Assembly (NCBI RefSeq): GCF_030433895.1
Contig: NZ_JARUXE010000006.1
Coordinates: forward strand, 90,951 to 154,950
Source of the DNA: Arthrobacter sp. PsM3
GTDB taxonomy: Bacteria > Actinomycetota > Actinomycetes > Actinomycetales > Micrococcaceae
DNA: 64,000 nt
Direction: 5' to 3'
The position numbers and the translations under genes are program-made. Under the pieces are notes generated by a model, which saw nothing but the letters and a program-made list of their open reading frames with translations, was not told where the DNA came from and made no database searches. Below are positions 7,550-16,374 of this stretch, piece by piece (within the stretch, counting starts at the first letter, position 1; each line of letters begins with the position of its first letter).

Positions 7550-8617
7550 CTACGGCACCGGCTCGACGTCGTTCGCGTGGTCCAGCGCTCCCGGCCTTTC
7601 AGCGCCTGTGCCGGGCGGTGACCGGAGCTCGTCCAGCCGGACCAGCACGACCCCGCCGACAATTAGCAGCCCGCCGACGAGCTGGATGGGGCCAGGCAGT
7701 TCACCGAGGAGCAACCACGCCCAGATGACGGCGAACAGCACCTCGGTCAGCGAGACAAAGGACGCCACCTTCGAGCCGAGTGCCCGCGCCGCCACGATGC
7801 CGGAGACGTAGGCGAGCACGGTGGCCAGCACAACGAGGCCTCCCAACGCCACCCACCAGGGTGTGGTCCACGGTCCGAGGCGGGTGTCGGCGGTGCTGAA
7901 TGCCATCGGCAGCAGGCCCGTTGCGGCCGCAAGCCACATGGTGACGGCGCCGACCATGAGCCCGCCGGAAGCAAGGACAATCGGCGGGAGCGTATCGTTT
8001 TCCTTGGCTGTAATGAAAAAGTAGATGGCGAGGCAGACGGCAGCCGCGATCCCCCACAGCACGCCGATGAAGTCGATCTTGACGGCTCCGGTAAGGTCCA
8101 GCACCAGGACCAGCCCGCCCAGGGACAGCAGGGTCCCGGCGACCGTCAGCGGCCGCGGGCGTTTCCTGCTGGCGGCCCAGAGCCAGAGCACGATGAGCAC
8201 GGGGGCCAGGTATTCCAGCAGGAGAGCCACCCCCACCGACAGCCTGGCCACGGCATTGAAATAGAACAGCTGGCAGGCGGCGACGCCAATAAGGCCGAAG
8301 AGCAGCACCGTGAGCCAGTTGTCCCTGAGCTGGTGCCAGCGCCCATGCAGCGCCGGAATAGCGGGAACCGCCAGGATCAGCGCCGCCCCTGTGAGGCGGG
8401 CCGTAACGGCTGCCCCGGGTGTCCAGCCAGTTTCCAGCAGCGCCTTGGCGAAGGAGCCGGACAGGCCGAAAACGGCCGATGAGAACAAGGCAACCCCCAG
8501 CCCCGAGGCCATGAATCCTGTTGCCCCGGCGGGCTTGCCGGCGCCGGGGGTTCCGGCGGCGGGCAGCCCCGAATCGTGGATGGCCGGTGCTTCGGCGGAG
8601 CGGCGTGCGGCAGGCAC
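7550..8617 (-). CDS. EamA/DMT-family membrane transporter
   Basis: A 355-residue integral membrane protein with about ten hydrophobic helices and two EamA repeats (from about residues 40-175 and 190-325), as in drug/metabolite exporters of the RhaT/YdcZ type. A hydrophilic N-terminal stretch of about 35 residues precedes the first helix. The GTG at 8617 is preceded by CAGGAGG with good spacing, which fixes the start. It is divergent from a CGNR-type regulator gene, a common pairing suggesting that the regulator controls the exporter. The substrate cannot be told from sequence. Confidence 0.85.
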   Translation of the reverse strand: MPAARRSAEAPAIHDSGLPAAGTPGAGKPAGATGFMASGLGVALFSSAVFGLSGSFAKALLETGWTPGAAVTARLTGAALILAVPAIPALHGRWHQLRDNWLTVLLFGLIGVAACQLFYFNAVARLSVGVALLLEYLAPVLIVLWLWAASRKRPRPLTVAGTLLSLGGLVLVLDLTGAVKIDFIGVLWGIAAAVCLAIYFFITAKENDTLPPIVLASGGLMVGAVTMWLAAATGLLPMAFSTADTRLGPWTTPWWVALGGLVVLATVLAYVSGIVAARALGSKVASFVSLTEVLFAVIWAWLLLGELPGPIQLVGGLLIVGGVVLVRLDELRSPPGTGAERPGALDHANDVEPVP

Positions 8618-8689
8618 AGGCTGCCTCCTGTCAGGAGTAAAGTGGGGCTATGCTCATGACAGTACGCCACGCCAACGTAAGGAGTCAAG

Positions 8690-9232
8690 ATGGTTTTTGC
8701 CCCTGACACAGAAGTGGCCCTGCGCTCCGTGGTCAACCTCATCAACACCGCGGCCAACGGGGACGAGCAGCTCTCCACAACGCAGGACCTGGACCGATTC
8801 CTGAAAACCGAGGGATTCACCGGCTCGCGCACCCGGGACGCCGCCGAACTGGCCAGCGTGCACCGCCTCCGCGGGGAGCTCGCCGCACTGTGGGTCGCTG
8901 ACGAAACAGTCGCCGTGGAGACCCTCAACAGGCTGCTGCGGGAAGCGCGGGCACTCCCCCAGCTCGTCAAGCACGATCAATGGGACTGGCATCTGCACGC
9001 CACCACCCCGGACGCGCCGCTGGCCGACCGGATGAGCACGGAGGCCGCGATGGCACTGGTTGACGTCATCCGCAGCAAGGAAATGGACCGCCTGCTGGTG
9101 TGTGCTGCCGAGGACTGCGATGCCGTGGTGCTGGACCTCAGCCGGAACCGCTCCAAGCGCTACTGCGACACCGGAAACTGCGCGAACCGTGCGCACGTGG
9201 CGGCCTACCGGGCCCGGAAAGCGGCCTCCTGA
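8690..9232 (+). CDS. CGNR zinc-finger / ABATE-domain transcriptional regulator
   Basis: A 180-residue protein with an N-terminal ABATE-type helical region and a C-terminal CGNR zinc finger: CAAEDCDAVVLDLSRNRSKRYC followed by C-D-T-G-N-C-A-N-R. The last motif is a variant of the family's C-G-N-R box. The four Cys residues probably bind zinc and the finger DNA. AAGGAG lies just before the ATG at 8690. It is divergently transcribed from the EamA exporter with only 72 bases between the starts, so a shared regulated promoter region is likely. Confidence 0.88.
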   Translation: MVFAPDTEVALRSVVNLINTAANGDEQLSTTQDLDRFLKTEGFTGSRTRDAAELASVHRLRGELAALWVADETVAVETLNRLLREARALPQLVKHDQWDWHLHATTPDAPLADRMSTEAAMALVDVIRSKEMDRLLVCAAEDCDAVVLDLSRNRSKRYCDTGNCANRAHVAAYRARKAAS

Positions 9233-9362
9233 GCGTGCCGCGGCAGAGGCTTTCCGGGCCGCGGACCGCGGCTTCGAGCGGACCGTGCGCAGTTTCCCCA
9301 TAGAATGGATTTATTCGCGAGGCCGTCTGGCAGGCGAAACCCAATCTAGGGACATCACTCAC

Positions 9363-10112
9363 ATGGCACAGCGCCCTCCGCTTCAAAAAATCACGGCAAC
9401 ACTGGGGATCACCGGAATTTTGGCAGTCGGACTGGCGGGATGTGGCGGTAGCGGCCCGTCGCCGGCCGCCAGCAGTTCGCCCGAGGCTTCCGCTTCCGCC
9501 ACCAGCAGCCCCGGCGCCACGCCAAGCGCCAGCGCCTCGCCAAGCGCAGCAGCCACATCCGCACCGGCGGCCGCAGTGGATGGCACGCTCACCGCGCCGG
9601 GAACCAAGCTCAAGTCAGGCGAAGCCGCCGTTACTCACACCAACACGGGCAAGGACAAGGCTGACCCCAAGTACACGGAAGCCGTCTTCACTTCCACGCT
9701 GACCGGCGTCGTGGCGGGAACCCCGGACGACTTCGCCAAGTTCAAGGACGCGGCGAAGTTTGCCGGGCAGACGCCCTATTTCGTCTCGGTCAGCCACCGG
9801 ATGGACAGCCTCAGCAAGGCATCCCTCGGCATCAGCGAGCCCAGGGTGACTGCCCAGCTCAAAGACGGATCGGACGCACAGTCACTCATCGTCTTCGGCG
9901 CCTTCGACCAGTGCAAGAGCACGCGCTTCGACACCACCGGCACCGGGGATTCCCTGACTCTGGTGGTGGGCAGCACCATGGTGTCCTGCCAGGTCTTCCT
10001 GGCGCCGGCCGGGGATGAAATCAAGTCCGTAGAGTACAGCGACTCCAAGTTCATCTACGCGAAGTACGGCGATAATCCCTACCTGAAGAATCCGATTTCC
10101 TGGACCAAGTAG
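9363..10112 (+). CDS. secreted lipoprotein of unknown function
   Basis: From ATG 9363 the 249-residue product has a lipoprotein signal peptide (ITATLGITGILAVGLAGC) with a lipobox LAG-C. A Ser/Ala/Pro-rich linker of about 45 residues then probably crosses the cell-wall layer. The globular domain of about 170 residues contains two Cys (DQCKSTRFDT and TMVSCQVF) likely to form a disulfide. I do not recognise the domain. The upstream reading-frame extension to 9060 overlaps the CGNR gene and is not used. The location is inferred to be the outer face of the membrane. Confidence 0.8.
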   Translation: MAQRPPLQKITATLGITGILAVGLAGCGGSGPSPAASSSPEASASATSSPGATPSASASPSAAATSAPAAAVDGTLTAPGTKLKSGEAAVTHTNTGKDKADPKYTEAVFTSTLTGVVAGTPDDFAKFKDAAKFAGQTPYFVSVSHRMDSLSKASLGISEPRVTAQLKDGSDAQSLIVFGAFDQCKSTRFDTTGTGDSLTLVVGSTMVSCQVFLAPAGDEIKSVEYSDSKFIYAKYGDNPYLKNPISWTK

Positions 10113-10121
10113 CAGTTCCGC

Positions 10122-10148
10122 CCGGGCACCCCATCCGTGTGTGCCCGG
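10122..10148 (+). terminator. terminator-like hairpin after the lipoprotein gene
   Basis: CCGGGCAC at 10122-10129 pairs with GTGCCCGG at 10141-10148, nine bases after the lipoprotein stop. There is no T-run, so it may be a weak or Rho-assisted terminator. Confidence 0.45.
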
Positions 10149-10176
10149 CGCGCCGGGCCGGACGGCGTTCGCGGAC

Positions 10177-10533
10177 CTAGCGAACGTCGTCGCCGGGGCC
10201 GGCGTCCGGTGCGCCGGCGTCAGGCCGGGTCTGGGCCGGATGGCCGCCATGGCCGGAGTTGCCGGAGCTCAAGTTGATGCCGGACCCTTTGCCGAGGCTT
10301 TCGTCATTCGGCTTGTGGCCCATGGACAGCATCGCGATCACGACCAGGATGACGATGAAGGCGATGCCCGCGGCAGTGAAAGCCAGGTCAAAGCGGGGCG
10401 TTTTGGCACTGCCTCCGGAGGCGAAAATAAGGGTGGCAACGAAGGCCAGCACAGCCCAGAACGCGGAGAACATGAGCGGTCCCTTGACCGAGGTCCGCAG
10501 CTTGCGCGGTTCTCCAGATTTCTGCTGAGCCAA
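10177..10533 (-). CDS. small membrane protein (118 aa)
   Basis: The preferred start is TTG 10533, set by an AGGAGGA ribosome binding site seven bases upstream. The longer in-frame ORF to 10599 has no such site. The protein has a basic N-terminus (QQKSGEPRKLR), two hydrophobic helices (LMFSAFWAVLAFVATLIFA and the segment around IAFIVILVVIAMLSM), and a Gly/Asp-rich polar tail containing GPGDD. This predicts a two-helix inner-membrane protein. No family recognised. It lies upstream of the next membrane-protein gene on the same strand. Confidence 0.65.
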   Translation of the reverse strand: MAQQKSGEPRKLRTSVKGPLMFSAFWAVLAFVATLIFASGGSAKTPRFDLAFTAAGIAFIVILVVIAMLSMGHKPNDESLGKGSGINLSSGNSGHGGHPAQTRPDAGAPDAGPGDDVR

Positions 10534-10616
10534 GGTGCTTCCTCCTGCAGCCGACGCCGCCAGGCGTGGCAGTTGTGATACCGCAATCGTTCTACGCAAG
10601 GTAGAACCTGTCCCTA

Positions 10617-11210
10617 CTAGTTTACGGCCTCCGTGGAATCGGCCCGTGCATCGTGCCGCAGGGTGAGCCCGGCCAGTACCCAGAGCACGCCGCTGATGAT
10701 GGCGCCGCCGCCGGCAACGCCGAGCAGCGCGTGCGGGCCGAGGTCAATGAAGAACGGAAGCAAACCCGCGGTGCCCAGCCCGATAACGCCGGAGGCCATC
10801 CAATCGCGGGCGAGCACGGACCGGCCACGGTTCGTGACGCCTAGGTAAAGTTCTGCAGCGCCGGCAACGCCCAGGCCCAGGGCCGCCAGGACACCGAAGA
10901 CCAGACTGCCGGAGATAAAGCCGACCGCCGCCCCGGTTCCGGTCAGCACGGCGCCGGCGGCCGAAAGGACCTTGCCGGCAGGTGCTCCGGCACGGAACCC
11001 CGTCTTGGCGACGCTCCAGAGCAGCACCACACCGGTGGCCAGGAGGTAGATTCCGCCGGCCCAGCCCATGCCTTCCGGGGGCGGCGAAGCCCAGAACACG
11101 GTCAGCGCCCCGAAGCCGAGCGCGACGGCGGCCCGGACCAGCACGGGTTTCCAGAGATCCGCTGCGGCGGGCAGGGCAGTGAAGGCGTCAGGGGCTGCTG
11201 GGAGAGTCAC
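10617..11210 (-). CDS. integral membrane protein, HdeD-like layout
   Basis: A 197-residue protein starting at GTG 11210, with about six evenly spaced hydrophobic helices and short loops. The length and helix pattern resemble HdeD/DUF308-type membrane proteins, but no diagnostic motif is visible, so only 'membrane protein' is secure. It lies between the MATE transporter and the two-helix membrane protein, all on the reverse strand. The gaps are about 85 bases on each side, so co-transcription is uncertain. Confidence 0.7.
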   Translation of the reverse strand: MTLPAAPDAFTALPAAADLWKPVLVRAAVALGFGALTVFWASPPPEGMGWAGGIYLLATGVVLLWSVAKTGFRAGAPAGKVLSAAGAVLTGTGAAVGFISGSLVFGVLAALGLGVAGAAELYLGVTNRGRSVLARDWMASGVIGLGTAGLLPFFIDLGPHALLGVAGGGAIISGVLWVLAGLTLRHDARADSTEAVN

Positions 11211-11296
11211 CCGATCAGTTTAGTGCGAAGCCGCGCCGGTGCGCGCCGGGAACCCGGCCTGGGCCGCGCCGCCGGCCGGCAGCGCGGGCTTCCCGC

Positions 11297-12649
11297 TCAG
11301 TGCGCCCCTAGAACCATCCACCGGTCCGTGCGCGCCCGGAGGCCCAGCGTCAGGGCACGGGCCGCCATATAGCCCAGCGAGAACGCGGCCCACAGCCAGA
11401 GCAGCCCCGCAGCGCCGTCGGCCCCGGATTGCCGGACCGCTAGCAGCAGCGGCAGGTACGCGGCAAGATTTACGACGCCGGCAATTGCCAGGTACTTCGC
11501 GTCCCCCGCCCCGATCAGCACACCGTCCAGGACAAAGACGTAACCGGCGACCGGCTGTCCCGCAGCGAGCACCCACAGCGCCAGCGTGAGCGCGGACCGG
11601 ACCTCGGCGTCGGACGTAAAGAGCAGGCCCGCCCACGGTGCCGCGGCGGCCAGCAGGAGCCCGGTCAGCACGCCGAAGCCGAGACCCCAGCGGACCATGG
11701 TTCCGGTGAGCTCCCGCGCCGCGCCCGGGCGGGAGGCGCCGAGTTCCTTGCCGATCAGTGCCTGCGCGGCAATCGCGAGGGCATCGAGGGCGAAGGCCAG
11801 GAAGGTGAAGACGGTCATCGCGAGCTGGTGGGCGGCCAGATTGACCGTCCCCTGCGCCGTGACCACCACAACCGTGGCGAGAATCGCGACACGCAGGCTG
11901 AGCGTCCGCAGCATCAGCCACGATCCCACTCTGCTCAGGGCCCGGATGCCGCGCCAGTCCGGGAGCAGGGACACACCGTGGTCGCGGGCATTGCGCTGGA
12001 CCATCACCACGTAGACCAGCGCCATGGCCCACTGGGCGATGCTGGTGCCGATCGCTGAACCGGCGACGGACCAGTGCAGGCCGTAGACCAGGAGGAGGTT
12101 GAGCAGGACGTTCAGCGTGAAACCGGCGGAGGCCACCAGCAGCGGGGTGCGCGTGTCCTGCAGGCCCCGCAGCACCCCGGTACCGGCGAAGATGAGCAGC
12201 ATCGCGATAAGTCCGGGCATCGACCAGCGCAGGTAGTCCACGGCGAATCCCCGCACCTCACCGCTGGCACCCATCAGGTCCACCAGTGGTTCGGCCGCAA
12301 GGAAGCCGGCGGCGGCCAGGACGATTCCGAGCAGCAGCGCCAGCCAGACCCCGTCGCGTCCGGCGGCAAGGGCCCGCGGCAGCTGGCCGTTGCCGATCGC
12401 CCGCGCCACGGCCGGAGTCGTGGAGTAGGCCAGGAACACCATGAGGCCCACGACTGTATGCAGCACCGCGGACGCCAGCCCGACGCCGGCGAGCTCGGCA
12501 ACGCCGAGGTGTCCGACGATTGCCGCATCCGCGAGGAGGAACAACGGTTCAGCGATCAGTGCACCGAAGGCCGGAAGGGCGAGGCGCAGGATCTCCCGCC
12601 GCCGGGCCGCCACGGACGGCAGCTCAGCGGGATACGGGGAGGCGGGCAC
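11297..12649 (-). CDS. MATE-family (DinF-like) efflux transporter
   Basis: A 450-residue protein with about twelve membrane helices arranged as two six-helix halves. MATE signatures include LRLALPAFGALIAEPLFLLADAAIVGHLG in helix 1 and AGTGVLRGLQDTRTPL near the end of the first half. This resembles the DinF/NorM group of Na+ or H+ coupled multidrug exporters. The start is GTG 12649. It is divergent from the DoxX gene, and the shared 146-bp gap carries two palindromes, so both genes might answer to the same regulator. Confidence 0.9.
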   Translation of the reverse strand: MPASPYPAELPSVAARRREILRLALPAFGALIAEPLFLLADAAIVGHLGVAELAGVGLASAVLHTVVGLMVFLAYSTTPAVARAIGNGQLPRALAAGRDGVWLALLLGIVLAAAGFLAAEPLVDLMGASGEVRGFAVDYLRWSMPGLIAMLLIFAGTGVLRGLQDTRTPLLVASAGFTLNVLLNLLLVYGLHWSVAGSAIGTSIAQWAMALVYVVMVQRNARDHGVSLLPDWRGIRALSRVGSWLMLRTLSLRVAILATVVVVTAQGTVNLAAHQLAMTVFTFLAFALDALAIAAQALIGKELGASRPGAARELTGTMVRWGLGFGVLTGLLLAAAAPWAGLLFTSDAEVRSALTLALWVLAAGQPVAGYVFVLDGVLIGAGDAKYLAIAGVVNLAAYLPLLLAVRQSGADGAAGLLWLWAAFSLGYMAARALTLGLRARTDRWMVLGAH

Positions 12650-12692
12650 GACACCACCCTAACGGCACTGTCGGCGTCGCACGGCTTCGCAT

Positions 12693-12745
12693 TAGTTGAC
12701 TTTTCAACTACACGCCGGAACACTGTAAGTTGAATCTTCAACTAA
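12693..12745 (+). promoter_or_regulatory. pair of MarR-type palindromic operators
   Basis: TAGTTGACTTTTCAACTA (12693-12710) and AGTTGAATCTTCAACT (12728-12743) are near-identical AGTTGA-N4-TCAACT dyads with centres 34 bp apart. Such dyads are typical sites of MarR-family (MhqR/YodB-like) repressors often found upstream of doxX genes. They lie between the divergent MATE and DoxX genes. No MarR gene is in this window, so the regulator would act in trans. Confidence 0.7.
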
Positions 12746-12795
12746 ATCTGCGGCGGCCCGACCCCGCCGCGTCCCCACTTCAGAACGGCTTCCAC

Positions 12796-13230
12796 ATGTA
12801 CCAGCCCACGCTCACCACTTCGGCCCGGACGATCCTGCGCATCGTCACCGGTTTCCTTTTCGCCGCCCACGGCTGGCAGAAATTCAACGAATTCACGATT
12901 GCAGGCACCCAGGCCGCCTTTACGCAGATGGGTGTTCCGGCTGCCACCTTCGTGGCCCCGGTCGTCGCGACCCTGGAACTTGTCGGCGGCGCCGCGCTGA
13001 TCCTGGGTGTCCTGACCCGCGTTTTCGCAGCCCTCCTCGCGGTGGACATGCTCGGCGCCCTGTTCCTGGTCCATGCCTCGGCCGGAATATTTGCCGCGAC
13101 CGGCGGCTACGAACTGGTGCTGATCCTGGCTGCCGCCGCTCTGGCAGTAGCCCTCGTCGGCGCGGGCAAGGTCTCCGTGGACAAGGCCCTCTTTGGCCGC
13201 AGCGGCTCCAAGCTCAGCGTCCTGGCCTAA
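12796..13230 (+). CDS. DoxX-family membrane protein
   Basis: From ATG 12796 (MYQPTLTTSARTILRIVTGF) the 144-residue protein has four membrane helices and the DoxX hallmarks FLFAAHGWQKF, a G-rich second helix (LELVGGAALILGVLTR) and a third helix AALLAVDMLGALF. A longer in-frame reading from 12730 overlaps one of the palindromes and is rejected. DoxX proteins associate with redox or quinone/thiol stress functions; the exact role here is unknown. The two upstream MarR-like palindromes suggest induction by electrophiles or quinones, which is inference. Confidence 0.88.
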   Translation: MYQPTLTTSARTILRIVTGFLFAAHGWQKFNEFTIAGTQAAFTQMGVPAATFVAPVVATLELVGGAALILGVLTRVFAALLAVDMLGALFLVHASAGIFAATGGYELVLILAAAALAVALVGAGKVSVDKALFGRSGSKLSVLA

Positions 13231-13254
13231 GAAATCCTCCGCCAGGCGGCGCGC

Positions 13255-13292
13255 GACGGCGGGCGGTCACCTTCTGGTGGCCGCCCGCCGTC
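13255..13292 (+). terminator. long hairpin after doxX
   Basis: GACGGCGGGCGG (13255-13266) pairs with CCGCCCGCCGTC (13281-13292). The stem extends further through TCACC/GGTGG to a TTCT loop. It has no T-run, so it is a probable L-shaped terminator. Confidence 0.5.
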
Positions 13293-13374
13293 GTATCCGG
13301 CCGGTTGTGGCGTCCCCGTCCGCGTTTGTGTCCTCGCCCGCGACGCTTCCCCGGCCGGTCAGTAAACTCACACC

Positions 13375-14349
13375 ATGAGTGTGACTGCCGCCAATACCGT
13401 GACCCTGCGCTTCCTTGCGGCGCCCACCGACGTCGGCCATAGCGGGTCGGTCGACGCCGGCACCGTGCTCGAGTGGGTGGACAAGGCGGCATATGCCGCC
13501 GCGGTCGGCTGGTCAAAGTCCTATTGTGTGACGGCCTACGTCGGGAACATTCACTTCGCTGACCCGGTCAACAGTGGTGACATGGTCGAGGTCCAGGCAA
13601 CGATTGTCTATACGGGCCGGTCCTCCATGCACATCCGAACGATCGTCTCCTCGGGTGACCCTAAGGGCGGCCCGGCCACCATGCGCAGCCAATGCATGGT
13701 GATCTTTGTCGCCGTCGGAGAAGACGGCAAACCCACCCCGGTGCCGCACTTTGAGCCAACGACGCCGGAAGAAATCGAACAGCGCGACCATGCTCTGGCG
13801 CGGATCAAGGTGCGCGAGGACATCGTCCAGGCGATGAGCGGACAGCAATATACCGACGCCGGCACTGCCGAGAGAGTGGTTCTCCGCTTTATGGCCGCGC
13901 CCACTGATGTGAACTGGGGCGGCAAGGTGCACGGCGGCATCGTCATGAAGTGGATCGACGAAGCGGCCTACGTCTGCGCCTCGCGATACTGCGGGATGGA
14001 CACTGTGGCCGTCTTCTCCGGTGGCGTGCGCTTTTACCGGCCGCTGCTGATTGGCCACGTGGTGGAGGTGGAGGCCCGGCTCGTCTATACCGGAACCAAG
14101 GGAATGCATATTGCCGTCCACGTCCGCTCGGGGGACCCGAAGGGACGCGAATTGGAGCTTACAACCTACTGCCTGACCGTGATGGTGGCACGCGACGAGC
14201 ACGGCACGTCCGTGCCCGTCCCGCAGTGGGTGCCGGTGTCCGAGGAGGACAAGCGGCTGCACGCACATGCCCGCGAACTGCTGGAGATCCGGGGCCGGGC
14301 GCCGGGGAACCGGCTCCCCAACCACCTGCTCCGGTCCGGAGGACAGTAG
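13375..14349 (+). CDS. acyl-CoA thioesterase with two hot-dog domains
   Basis: The 324-residue protein has two copies of the hot-dog domain (about residues 8-125 and 160-285), each starting with LRF-(L/M)-AAPTDV. The second copy has the canonical active-site segment NWGGKVHGGIVMKWIDEAAY with the N...HGG and WIDEAAY pattern of the YciA/BFIT acyl-CoA thioesterases. In the first copy the corresponding stretch is HSGSVDAGTVLEWVDKAAY: HGG is replaced by DAG and the DE pair by DK, so that half is probably inactive. The C-terminus ends in a short basic tail. ATG 13375. It is convergent with dnaB, with three bases between the stops. Confidence 0.9.
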   Translation: MSVTAANTVTLRFLAAPTDVGHSGSVDAGTVLEWVDKAAYAAAVGWSKSYCVTAYVGNIHFADPVNSGDMVEVQATIVYTGRSSMHIRTIVSSGDPKGGPATMRSQCMVIFVAVGEDGKPTPVPHFEPTTPEEIEQRDHALARIKVREDIVQAMSGQQYTDAGTAERVVLRFMAAPTDVNWGGKVHGGIVMKWIDEAAYVCASRYCGMDTVAVFSGGVRFYRPLLIGHVVEVEARLVYTGTKGMHIAVHVRSGDPKGRELELTTYCLTVMVARDEHGTSVPVPQWVPVSEEDKRLHAHARELLEIRGRAPGNRLPNHLLRSGGQ

Positions 14350-14352
14350 CCG

Positions 14353-15735
14353 CTAGAAGCCGCCGCCCCCGGCGTCTGCGGCCATATTGGCGAACCGCGA
14401 GTAGTGGCCCTGGAAGGCGACCACAATGTCTTTGGTGGGGCCGTTGCGGTGCTTGGCGATAAGGATGTCGGCTTCGCCGGCGCGCGGGGATTCCTTGTCG
14501 TAGACGTCTTCGCGGTGCAGCAGGATGACCATGTCGGCATCCTGCTCGATGGAACCGGATTCACGCAGGTCAGAAACCATCGGGCGCTTGTCCTGGCGCT
14601 GTTCGGAGCCACGGTTCAGCTGAGACAGTGCAATGACGGGGACCTGCAGTTCCTTGGCCAGCAGCTTCAGGGCACGGGAGAACTCGGAGACTTCCTGCTG
14701 GCGGGATTCGACTTTCTTGCCCGAGCTCATCAGCTGGAGGTAGTCAAGGATGACGAGCTTGAGGTCATGCTGCTGCTTCAGGCGCCGGCACTTGGCCCGG
14801 ATTTCCATCAGTGACATGTTGGGGCTGTCGTCGATGAAGAGCGGTGCGTCATTCATCCGGCCCATCGTGGTGGCGATCTTGGACCACTGCTCGTCCTTGA
14901 TCGTGCCCTTGCGCAGGTCCTGGAGGCCGATCGTTGCCTCCGCGGACAGCAGACGCATGGCGATCTCGTTCCGGCCCATTTCGAGAGAGAACATGACGGT
15001 GGCGAGGTTGTTCTTGATGGCCGCGGAGCGGGCGAAGTCCAGCGCAAAGGTCGACTTGCCGACGGCGGGCCGGGCCGCGATGACAATCATCTGGCCGGGG
15101 TGCAGGCCGTGCGTGAGCTCATCGAGTTCGTAGAAGCCGGTGGGAACGCCCGTCATCCCCTCCTCGCGGTGCCCGGACGCTTCGATCTCGTCCACGGTGG
15201 ACTCCATGACGTCCTTGAGCACAACGTAGTCCTCCGCTGTGCGGCGCTCCGCCACGGCGTAGATCTCGGCCTGCGCCTGGTTGACGAGGTCTTCGACTTC
15301 GCCGTCCTGGCCGTAGCCGAGCTGGACGATCTTGGTGCCGGCGTTGACCAGACGGCGCAACACGGCGCGTTCGCCCACGATTTCGGCGTAGTAGCCGGCG
15401 TTGGCGGCCGTTGGAACCGTCTGGATGAGCTCGTGCAGGTATGCGGGGCCGCCGATCCGGTTGATCTCGCCGCGCTTGGTCAGTTCATCCGAGACGGTCA
15501 CGGCATCGGCTGGTTCGCCACGGCCGTAAAGGTCGATGATGGCTTCGTAGATTGTCTCGTGGGCAGGGCGGTAGAAGTCGACGCCCCGCAGGATCTCGAC
15601 GACGTCGGCAATGGCGTCCTTGGACAGCATCATGCCGCCCAGGACGGACTGCTCGGCGGGGATGTCCTGCGGCGGCTTGCGGCTGCCTTCGGCTCCACGA
15701 GTCCCCTCGACTGAGTCCAGATGCGTAACTGACAA
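14353..15735 (-). CDS. dnaB: replicative DNA helicase DnaB
   Basis: A 460-residue protein with the DnaB N-terminal dimerisation domain (PPQDIPAEQSVLGGMMLSKDAI) and the RecA-like motor. Walker A is ARPAVGKST with the lysine at about residue 227, Walker B LKLVILDYLQLM, and the SQLNRGSEQRQDKRP and DLRESGSIEQDADMV segments are present. The gene is uninterrupted, with no intein. DnaB is the hexameric 5'-3' helicase at the replication fork. It lies on the same strand as rplI-rpsR-ssb-rpsF but is separated from them by about 3.6 kb of other genes. The upstream gap carries several DnaA-box-like sequences. Confidence 0.97.
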   Translation of the reverse strand: MSVTHLDSVEGTRGAEGSRKPPQDIPAEQSVLGGMMLSKDAIADVVEILRGVDFYRPAHETIYEAIIDLYGRGEPADAVTVSDELTKRGEINRIGGPAYLHELIQTVPTAANAGYYAEIVGERAVLRRLVNAGTKIVQLGYGQDGEVEDLVNQAQAEIYAVAERRTAEDYVVLKDVMESTVDEIEASGHREEGMTGVPTGFYELDELTHGLHPGQMIVIAARPAVGKSTFALDFARSAAIKNNLATVMFSLEMGRNEIAMRLLSAEATIGLQDLRKGTIKDEQWSKIATTMGRMNDAPLFIDDSPNMSLMEIRAKCRRLKQQHDLKLVILDYLQLMSSGKKVESRQQEVSEFSRALKLLAKELQVPVIALSQLNRGSEQRQDKRPMVSDLRESGSIEQDADMVILLHREDVYDKESPRAGEADILIAKHRNGPTKDIVVAFQGHYSRFANMAADAGGGGF

Positions 15736-16374
15736 AACTGCCGTCCTTCATTGTGTGCCGCGGCGGACATCCGTTCGCCGGCGACGCGTATGCCACGGGG
15801 CTTGGTGCCCGGTGGCGCCGGCGCCGGCGTGGGCCCGACGGGTTAATTACTATCAGCCAGCTCCGACACTTTGGCTGCCACCCCGCACCCCCGGATATCC
15901 ACAACCGGGTCGGGCCGTGCGGAACCCGGGATCAAAGGGAGGGCGTCATGCAGCCATCAGCGGAATTCGGTATCCCAGGCTCGATATCCAGCAACGTTAG
16001 CCCCCGATCCGGCGGGCACCAACCCGGGCAGTCGCTACCCCTGTGGATAACCTGTGCACTACTGCCCCCTGCTTGTGCACAGCCTGTGGAACCAGCTGTG
16101 GATATAAAAATAGTTACCGCCGTAATCAGCTGCTGACCTGCGCAAACACTGGCTTCACCGTGTGGACACAAAAGAATATTTGCCGCAGTTCATCCACAGC
16201 CGCTGGAGCGGGGCTGGGGATACCGGGTGGGACATGAGGCCACAGAAGCCCACAAATATGCGCATTTGGTGATGGTCCTCACAGGTAATCCCGGGAGCGG
16301 CGCCTCGCACGGCGCAGGATATACCCATCGCAGAATGTGCTGTGGATAACTGCGAACTGGCATAAGCTCTTCAC
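15736..16374 (-). promoter_or_regulatory. 639-bp dnaB upstream region with DnaA-box-like sites
   Basis: No gene is seen in this gap between divergent dnaB and the L7/L12-like gene at 16375. It holds two exact DnaA boxes (TTATCCACA on the reverse strand) at 16042-16050 and 16341-16349. Near matches are TGTGGATAT at 16097-16105, TGTGGACAC at 16161-16169 and TCATCCACA at 16190-16198. Several TGTGCAC/TGTGGAA repeats and a short AT-rich block (16101-16117) are also present. DnaA might control one or both promoters or be titrated here. Confidence 0.6.

Noticed and set aside
14353..15735. Intein in DnaB
   Set aside because: DnaB inteins occur in some actinobacteria, but this gene is 460 codons long with continuous motor motifs.
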